Origin: Limisoma sp963601185
GTDB lineage: Bacteria > Bacteroidota > Bacteroidia > Bacteroidales > Muribaculaceae
NCBI GenBank assembly: GCA_963601185.1
Contig: CAVCEE010000016.1
Coordinates: 1-64,000, forward strand
Direction of reading: 5' to 3'
Length of the DNA stretch: 64,000 nucleotides
The position numbers were made by a program, and so were the translations under genes. This document shows, one piece after another, positions 58,760-64,000 of the stretch (positions within the stretch are counted from its first letter, which is position 1; each line of letters starts with the position of its first letter). The notes under the pieces were generated by a model, which was given only the letters and a program-made list of their open reading frames with translations, made no database searches and was not told the origin of the DNA.

Positions 58760-59713
58760 TTACTGTTCTGCAAAACTTGCAGTCATACTGTTTGCTCTCT
58801 TTATGTCCATCACCGAAACGTGCTCGTTGCGGTAGCGTGCGTCAGGATTGACTTCCCCGTTTGCAAGCAGTGGATCGTCGTCAACCTTGGCAAATTTTAT
58901 GGCTTTCTGTGGGCAGTTCTGTATGCAAGCGAAACAGAACTCACAGTCGCCGCTCATCTTGACTCCATTGCCCGTCAGCGAGTAGTTGCCGCGCGGACAC
59001 ACATCGGTGCATATTCCGCAACCTACGCAACGGTCAGTGACAACGAAACATTTCTCGCTTTTCTTCAAAAATCCCACTTCCGGGTCAAGTCCGGAAAGAG
59101 CCATAAATCCAGCGTGCATATCGCGCTCTTCCTGACTCACCGGCTGCATCCATTGTCTGTGTATATTGATGTCTGCCTTTATTGCCGCGAGGTTCTCAGG
59201 GATGTGTTTGTCCATCTTCATCTGCTCGTTCATATCGAAATTCGGCAGCCAGTTGTCAACCATCATCAGCGTACTGATATAGTCAAACCTGTAGCCGGCT
59301 TTGCGCGTTATGCCGTCAAGTATCTCCACTGCATTACACTTGCGCATACCGAATGTGAGTACGGCAAATGTGTAGTCGGCATTCAGTTTTGCCTTTTTCA
59401 GAAACTGACGCACCATATATGGCGGCATGTGCCCGTATATCGGATACACAAGTCCTATTTCTTCTGCCTCGAAGTCAAATTTCTTCTGCTTCATCAACTG
59501 CGGTATGCTCAACAAGCCAGTGTTGTCGTCGGCAAGTTGACGTGCCACGTAGAGGCAGTTGCCGGTGCCAGTGAAGTAGAGTATTAGCCGTTTCTTTTTG
59601 CTTGTGCATGATGTCAGAGAGGCAATGCCCGATGTGCTTAGCACCGCTCCCAATGCCGCAGCACCCATAGCCTTGAGCGCCGTGCGGCGACTCATCTTTT
59701 TTCCCGTATCCAT
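58760..59713 (-). CDS. EFR1-family flavodoxin-ferredoxin protein with Tat/lipoprotein-like leader
   Basis: A 317-residue redox protein. It starts MDTGKKMSRRTALKAMGAAA, a twin-arginine leader, and runs into a lipobox-like LTSC (about Cys36). Next is a flavodoxin-like half (LILYFTGTGNCLYVARQLAD, about 43-62; IGLVYPIYGHMPPYM) and then two [4Fe-4S] sites (CVGCGICTDVCPRG and CEFCFACIQNCPQKA). EFR1 proteins couple flavin and iron-sulfur electron transfer and are usually cytoplasmic, so the export signal is notable. A TTG further upstream overlaps the -7 box, hence the ATG at 59713. First gene of its operon. Confidence 0.88.
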   Translation of the reverse strand: MDTGKKMSRRTALKAMGAAALGAVLSTSGIASLTSCTSKKKRLILYFTGTGNCLYVARQLADDNTGLLSIPQLMKQKKFDFEAEEIGLVYPIYGHMPPYMVRQFLKKAKLNADYTFAVLTFGMRKCNAVEILDGITRKAGYRFDYISTLMMVDNWLPNFDMNEQMKMDKHIPENLAAIKADINIHRQWMQPVSQEERDMHAGFMALSGLDPEVGFLKKSEKCFVVTDRCVGCGICTDVCPRGNYSLTGNGVKMSGDCEFCFACIQNCPQKAIKFAKVDDDPLLANGEVNPDARYRNEHVSVMDIKRANSMTASFAEQ

Positions 59714-59734
59714 AATGATGTTGTTTTTACACTG

Positions 59735-59742
59735 CAAAATTA
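59735..59742 (-). promoter_or_regulatory. -7 box of the EFR1 operon
   Basis: TAATTTTG on the minus strand, 21 bases before the ATG. Confidence 0.65.
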
Positions 59743-59824
59743 TTGTCGCCCGGCAAAAAAGTCATTACCACAATTTCGGATATAATTTACATTTTTACAT
59801 TATCTGAATGCGTGATTTTTTTCC

Positions 59825-59832
59825 TAATTTTG
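59825..59832 (+). promoter_or_regulatory. -7 box of murI, almost touching the start codon
   Basis: TAATTTTG ends 5 bases before the murI ATG (59838), so the message should be leaderless or nearly so. No clear -33 box. Confidence 0.5.
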
Positions 59833-59837
59833 CAACT

Positions 59838-60674
59838 ATGGAAAAAGAATGTATATCTGCCGGACCAATCGGCGTTTTTGATTCCGGCTACGGGGGACTC
59901 ACCATCCTGTCGGAAATGCGCAGATTGCTTCCGCAATATGACTACATCTATCTTGGCGACAATGCCCGCGCACCCTATGGCAGCCGATCTTTCGACATTG
60001 TCTACCAGTTCACTCTCCAGGCCGTGCGCCATCTGTTTGACAGCGGTTGCCGTCTGGTAATCCTTGCCTGCAACACTGCCTCGGCAAAGGCTCTGCGCAC
60101 CATCCAGCAGAACGACCTCCCTAAGATTGACCCTTCGCGCCGTGTGCTCGGCGTGATCCGCCCCACAGTGGAGGTGCTCGGCTCGCTCACCAAGACTGGC
60201 TGCATCGGCGTACTCGGCACTGCCGGCACCATCCAGAGCAACAGTTACCCTATGGAGATTACCAAGATGTATCCGAATTTCCGCACCTTCGGTATGCCGT
60301 GCCCGATGTGGGTGCCGCTCGTGGAGTGCCGCGAGTCGGACGGTGACGGTGCTGACTACTTTGTGCAGAAATACATCAACAGTCTTTTCCGTCTGGAGCC
60401 GGAGATTGACACCGTGGTGCTCGGATGCACCCACTATCCGCTACTCTATCCCAAAATCAAGAAGTATATGCCCGAGGGCGTGAACATAATCAAGCAGGGT
60501 ACTATCGTGGCAGACAGTCTTCAGGACTATCTGCGCCGCCACCCGAAAATGGAGCGTATGTGCACCAAAGGTGGTTCGTGCGAATATCGCACCACTGAGT
60601 CGTCAGATAAGTTTAGCACTATGGCTTCGGTATTTCTTTCCGACAACATCAAAGCGAAACATATAACACTTTAA
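59838..60674 (+). CDS. murI: Glutamate racemase
   Basis: A 278-residue enzyme that makes D-glutamate for peptidoglycan. GPIGVFDSGYGGLTIL opens the family pattern; the two catalytic cysteines are Cys78 in ILACNTASA and Cys197 in VVLGCTHYPL; GDNARAPYG is also conserved. It acts in the cytoplasm. A longer frame begins at 59808, upstream of the -7 box, so 59838 is preferred. Confidence 0.96.
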   Translation: MEKECISAGPIGVFDSGYGGLTILSEMRRLLPQYDYIYLGDNARAPYGSRSFDIVYQFTLQAVRHLFDSGCRLVILACNTASAKALRTIQQNDLPKIDPSRRVLGVIRPTVEVLGSLTKTGCIGVLGTAGTIQSNSYPMEITKMYPNFRTFGMPCPMWVPLVECRESDGDGADYFVQKYINSLFRLEPEIDTVVLGCTHYPLLYPKIKKYMPEGVNIIKQGTIVADSLQDYLRRHPKMERMCTKGGSCEYRTTESSDKFSTMASVFLSDNIKAKHITL

Positions 60675-60697
60675 AAACATTTTAAAACAAAAAGATT

Positions 60698-61492
60698 ATG
60701 AAATCTACAATCAAAAACATCCTCCTCTTGGGCGGCATCTGCGCGATGCTCCCTTTGGCATCATGTTCCGACAACGAGCCGGACAACTCAGTTACAGTAA
60801 ACCTCGTAAACGCCAAACTCGAATACTCTTCGACCGGCGAATGGAGTAACGCTCTCGCGCCTGAAGTCACAACTATCGACTGCCAGGGCGTAAGTTTCTC
60901 GCACACTGCCACCGTAAGCGAATGGGGCAGTTACTGGTCGGGCTTCTGCGCTTCGCGTGTTTCCGACATTACCGACTACACCGCCGACAATGCTTGGCTC
61001 AGCCACCAATTCGCCTCGATGCAGGGCGGTGGCGTTGCCGGCACCGGCACTCCATACCTCGTAGGCTACTGGAGTTCTATGGAGGGCGAAAACCCACAGA
61101 CTCCGTCGCTGAAGATCTCAATGACTGCCGGCACTTCGTTCAGCATCCAGTCGGCTTACGTCAACAACACTACCTACGCCTACTACACTATGCTTGAAGG
61201 CAGCGCATACTCCAAGGTGTTTGCCGATGGCGACTGGACTAAGGCTTCGTTCTATGGCGTGACTACCAACGGCACTGTCGTTGGTCCTGTTGACTACTAT
61301 CTTGCCGACTACCGCGACGGAAAGACTTCAATGACAAAGGACTGGACTCTCGTCGACCTTTCAGCCCTCAACGCAAGCGGCGCACTGAAATACGTCTACA
61401 TCCAGATGTCGTCGAGCGACAGCGGACAATGGGGTATGAACACTCCTGCCTACATCGCTCTCGACCGTGTGAAATTAACTCCCGAAGCATAG
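60698..61492 (+). CDS. DUF4465 lipoprotein
   Basis: A 264-residue lipoprotein with lipobox LASC (Cys23). The mature domain fits DUF4465, a jelly-roll-like fold common in Bacteroidetes: SVTVNLVNAKLEYSSTGEWS, WSGFCASRVSDITDYTADN, QSAYVNNTTYAYYTMLEG and the closing WGMNTPAYIALDRVKL. It is likely a surface or periplasmic carbohydrate-binding-like protein, function unproven. It lies between murI and the M24 peptidase gene, 36 bases before the latter. Confidence 0.85.
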   Translation: MKSTIKNILLLGGICAMLPLASCSDNEPDNSVTVNLVNAKLEYSSTGEWSNALAPEVTTIDCQGVSFSHTATVSEWGSYWSGFCASRVSDITDYTADNAWLSHQFASMQGGGVAGTGTPYLVGYWSSMEGENPQTPSLKISMTAGTSFSIQSAYVNNTTYAYYTMLEGSAYSKVFADGDWTKASFYGVTTNGTVVGPVDYYLADYRDGKTSMTKDWTLVDLSALNASGALKYVYIQMSSSDSGQWGMNTPAYIALDRVKLTPEA

Positions 61493-61528
61493 CCTCCACA
61501 GGCTGGCTGCGGCATAAAAATACAGACA

Positions 61529-63334
61529 ATGAAAGATACAGTAAAAAATCTTGAGGCCTTGCGCCAAGCCATGCGCAAGAGTCACGTCGATGCGGTAATC
61601 ATCCCTGGCACCGACCCTCACCAAAGTGAATATACCAACGCGCACTGGAAACTGCGCGATTGGGTGACTGGCTTCACCGGCTCCAACGGCACGGCTGTCG
61701 TTACTCTCAACGCTGCCGGCCTTTGGACTGACTCGCGCTATTTCCTCCAGGCTGCAATCGAGTTGGAGGACTCTGGCGTGACGATGTACAAGGAGGACGG
61801 CGACAAGGACCTTACAACTACGGAATGGCTCGCCAAGAACCTTGAAGAAGGCGGCGTGCTTGGCGTAAACGGCAAACTCTTCTCCGTGGTGCAGGCTTCG
61901 CAACTAGAGTCGTTCTGCGGCGAAAACGGTTTCCGCTTTGCCACGGATTTCGACCCGTTCCCTGAAATCTACACCGACCGTCCGGAGTTGCCTCTCGACA
62001 AAGTGTATGTCCACGAGGAACAATATGCCGGCGAAAGCACTCAAAGCAAGATCCGCCGTGTGCTCGACAAGGCTGCCGAACACGGAGCGGACGCTACACT
62101 GCTCTCCGCGCTCGACGAGATTGCGTGGACGCTCAACGTGCGTTGCGCCGATGTGGAGTTCAACCCTGTGGTCATCTCCTATGCTTATCTTTCGGAAGAA
62201 GACAGTGTGTTCTTTGTCGATGAACGCAAAGTCGACGATGACGTGCGCGGCTATCTCGCCGAGTGCGGCGTGAAGGTCGCTCCCTACGACAGTGTCGAGA
62301 AATTCCTCGAAAAACTGAAGGATGCCACGGTGCTGCTCGACCCTAACAAGACGAGCGACACTATTGCTCACAGCCTGCTCAACTGCGGCTCCGTCTTTGC
62401 TCAGTCGCCGGTGGCTATGCTCAAGGCTGTGAAAAACGAGGTGCAGATTGAAGGCACTCGCAAGGCTATGGAGCGCGACGGTGCTGCGTTGGTCAAGTTG
62501 TTTATGTGGGTGGAGGAGAACGTTGCTTCTGGCAATGTCACAGAACTCGACGTAGCTAAGAAGGCCATCGAATTCCGTGCGGAAAGTCCGCTCTACCGCG
62601 GCGAAAGTTTCGGTATGATTGCCGGCTACAACGAGCACGGCGCAATTGTCCACTACGAGGCTGACGAGCAGTCGGCGGCTACGCTCCGCCCGGAGGGTAT
62701 GCTTCTTGTCGACACCGGTGCGCAGTATCTCGACGGCACTACCGACATCACGCGCACGGTGGCTCTTGGCACACCTTCCGATGCCCAGCGCCACGACTAC
62801 ACTCTCGTGCTCAAGGGACACATCGCTCTCGGTTCGATGATTTATCCTGCCGGTACGCGCGGCAGCCAACTTGACGCACTTGCACGCCAGTTCCTCTGGA
62901 AGGAGTGTATGACCTACTGGCACGGCACAGGCCACGGCGTGGGACATTTCCTAAACGTTCACGAAGGTCCGCAGAACTTCCGTCTCAACGAGAACCCTAC
63001 TACGCTCGTGGAGGGCATGATCACGTCCGACGAGCCAGGTCTCTACAAGACCGGCGAATACGGCATCCGCATCGAGAATCTCGTTTTGGCGCGCAACTAC
63101 CGTCACTCCGACGATTTCGGCGACTTTATGAACTTTGAGATGCTTACGCTCTTCCCCTACGACAGCAAACTCATCGACCTGTCGTTGCTCTCCGACGAGG
63201 AAATCGCTTGGGTAAACCGCTACCACGACATCGTGCGCGAGCGGCTCACTCCATACCTAAACGATGCGCAGAAGGCGTGGGTGGCTGAAAAGACCAAGAA
63301 ACTCGACCGCCAGTCGAAAGTGTTCAACTACTAA
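61529..63334 (+). CDS. M24 family aminopeptidase P
   Basis: A 601-residue metallopeptidase that removes an N-terminal residue in front of proline. Two creatinase-like N-terminal domains (about 1-310) precede the pita-bread domain. Metal ligands are visible: Asp in LLVDTGAQYLDGTTDITRT (two), His in GTGHGVGHFLNVHEG, Glu in TSDEPGLYKTGEYG and Glu in IRIENLVLA. Length around 600 fits the long XPNPEP1-like form of Bacteroidetes. Cytoplasmic, no leader. Upstream of the carbonic anhydrase gene by 15 bases. Confidence 0.95.
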   Translation: MKDTVKNLEALRQAMRKSHVDAVIIPGTDPHQSEYTNAHWKLRDWVTGFTGSNGTAVVTLNAAGLWTDSRYFLQAAIELEDSGVTMYKEDGDKDLTTTEWLAKNLEEGGVLGVNGKLFSVVQASQLESFCGENGFRFATDFDPFPEIYTDRPELPLDKVYVHEEQYAGESTQSKIRRVLDKAAEHGADATLLSALDEIAWTLNVRCADVEFNPVVISYAYLSEEDSVFFVDERKVDDDVRGYLAECGVKVAPYDSVEKFLEKLKDATVLLDPNKTSDTIAHSLLNCGSVFAQSPVAMLKAVKNEVQIEGTRKAMERDGAALVKLFMWVEENVASGNVTELDVAKKAIEFRAESPLYRGESFGMIAGYNEHGAIVHYEADEQSAATLRPEGMLLVDTGAQYLDGTTDITRTVALGTPSDAQRHDYTLVLKGHIALGSMIYPAGTRGSQLDALARQFLWKECMTYWHGTGHGVGHFLNVHEGPQNFRLNENPTTLVEGMITSDEPGLYKTGEYGIRIENLVLARNYRHSDDFGDFMNFEMLTLFPYDSKLIDLSLLSDEEIAWVNRYHDIVRERLTPYLNDAQKAWVAEKTKKLDRQSKVFNY

Positions 63335-63349
63335 CGGGAGGCTCAATTT

Positions 63350-63871
63350 ATGGCATTGATAAAATCAGTAAGAGGGTTCACACCCAAAATCGGCAAGGAC
63401 TGCTTCCTCGCCGAAAACGCCACCATCGTGGGCGAAGTGACGATGGGCGACGAGTGCAGCATCTGGTTCAACACCGTGCTCCGTGGCGATGTCAACACCA
63501 TCACCATCGGCGACCGCGTAAACATCCAGGACGGCTCGGTACTCCACACGCTCTACCAAAAGTCGGTCATCGAGATCGGCAATGACGTGTCGGTGGGTCA
63601 CAACGTCACCATCCACGGAGCCAAAGTCAACGACTATGCCCTCATCGGCATGGGCAGCATCCTCCTCGACGGCGTGGAAGTGGGCGAAGGCGCAATCGTT
63701 GCCGCCGGCAGCGTAGTGTCGCCCGGCACCAAAATCGGCGCGCACGAACTCTGGATGGGTGTGCCTGCACGCTTCAAGAAAATGGTCGATCCGGCACAAG
63801 CGAAGGAGATGAACGTGAAGATAGCCCACAACTATCTGATGTACTCCAAATGGTACGACGAAGACAAATAG
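63350..63871 (+). CDS. Gamma-class carbonic anhydrase-like protein
   Basis: A 173-residue left-handed beta-helix protein (hexapeptide repeats such as IVGEVTMGDECSIWFNTVLR). Zinc-ligand histidines are present in VLHTLY and VGHNVTIHG, as in the Cam/YrdA group. The Trp-Met-Gly-Val-Pro-Ala-Arg motif near 143 is typical. It may hydrate CO2 or act as an acyltransferase-like relative. It appears co-transcribed with the M24 gene. Confidence 0.92.
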   Translation: MALIKSVRGFTPKIGKDCFLAENATIVGEVTMGDECSIWFNTVLRGDVNTITIGDRVNIQDGSVLHTLYQKSVIEIGNDVSVGHNVTIHGAKVNDYALIGMGSILLDGVEVGEGAIVAAGSVVSPGTKIGAHELWMGVPARFKKMVDPAQAKEMNVKIAHNYLMYSKWYDEDK

Positions 63872-63896
63872 CCTCATCCACAACGGCGCACAACCG

Positions 63897-63928
63897 AAAA
63901 AAATCCCGCCAACTGCGGGATTTTTTTA
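63897..63928 (+). terminator. Intrinsic terminator
   Basis: AAAAAATCCCGC / GCGGGATTTTTTT, short loop. The last 70 bases of the window carry no identified gene. Confidence 0.92.
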
Positions 63929-64000
63929 TTGCCCAATCTGGTGGATGCCGCCAACGCTATAATGGCTACATTATTTTTCCCTAATTTGACTATTTGCAAT

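Overview
The window comes from a chromosome of the order Bacteroidales, most likely a Prevotella- or Muribaculaceae-like gut anaerobe; genus is inference. The signs are promoters of the Bacteroidetes type (a TTTG box, 19-20 bases, then TAnnTTTG) in front of most genes, almost no Shine-Dalgarno sequences, type IX secretion sorting domains on several exported proteins, a GldE homologue, C10 cysteine proteases, a fumarate reductase of the two-haem type, and the rpsU-xerC-hpf gene order. Both strands are densely coded with housekeeping and carbohydrate genes; there is no CRISPR array, rRNA or intact prophage.

Layout. 0-5 kb: tail of an IS110-type transposase, a LysR regulator, a secreted C10 protease and an ATPase with a DUF234 tail. 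5-10 kb: a small ferredoxin, a family 2 glycosyltransferase, and a minus-strand operon gldE - phosphopantetheinyl transferase - C69 dipeptidase. 10-12.4 kb: two secreted starch-binding-type proteins with nearly identical sorting domains. 12.6-13 kb: tandem palindromic intergenic repeats. 13-16.6 kb: frdCAB. 16.7-18.1 kb: an orphan phage portal-like gene. 18.3-20.5 kb: an OmpA/TPR lipoprotein and a zinc-ribbon protein. 20.5-21 kb: an inverted-repeat-bounded repeat element. 21.2-30.3 kb: a glycan or glycoside locus (GH3, TonB-dependent receptor, carboxylesterase, GH78-like rhamnosidase, nucleoside hydrolase-like protein) faced by a TPR/DUF6377 membrane regulator. 32-33.5 kb: a monooxygenase and a divergent AraC regulator. 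33.5-40.5 kb: tRNA-Ser, a GltD-like oxidoreductase, a hybrid histidine kinase, a GH13 amylase and a DUF3108 protein. 40.6-45 kb: a 37-codon gene under a perfect palindrome, a lipoprotein and a second C10 protease. 45-52 kb: typA, rpsU-xerC-hpf and rplM-rpsI-rpsB-tsf. 52-54.5 kb: small proteins and a histidine acid phosphatase. 54.5-55.3 kb: a non-genic stretch with three compact transcription units. 55.5-59.7 kb: an EFR1 ferredoxin - aldo/keto reductase - hydrolase - AraC operon. 59.8-63.9 kb: murI, a DUF4465 lipoprotein, an M24 aminopeptidase and a gamma carbonic anhydrase.

The most unusual signal is at 54602-55257. Two near-duplicate miniature units each have a promoter, a 14-codon frame and an overlapping intrinsic terminator, and a third unit follows. 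All three carry the palindromic core ATGTTGTAnAACAT near the promoter. A closely related perfect 26-bp palindrome sits upstream of the 37-codon gene at 40747. This could be a regulon of tiny peptides or small RNAs under one dimeric regulator. That reading is inference from sequence alone.

Other points of interest are the Shine-Dalgarno sequences in the bS21 (rpsU) operon, the orphan portal gene, and the dispersed palindromic repeat family.
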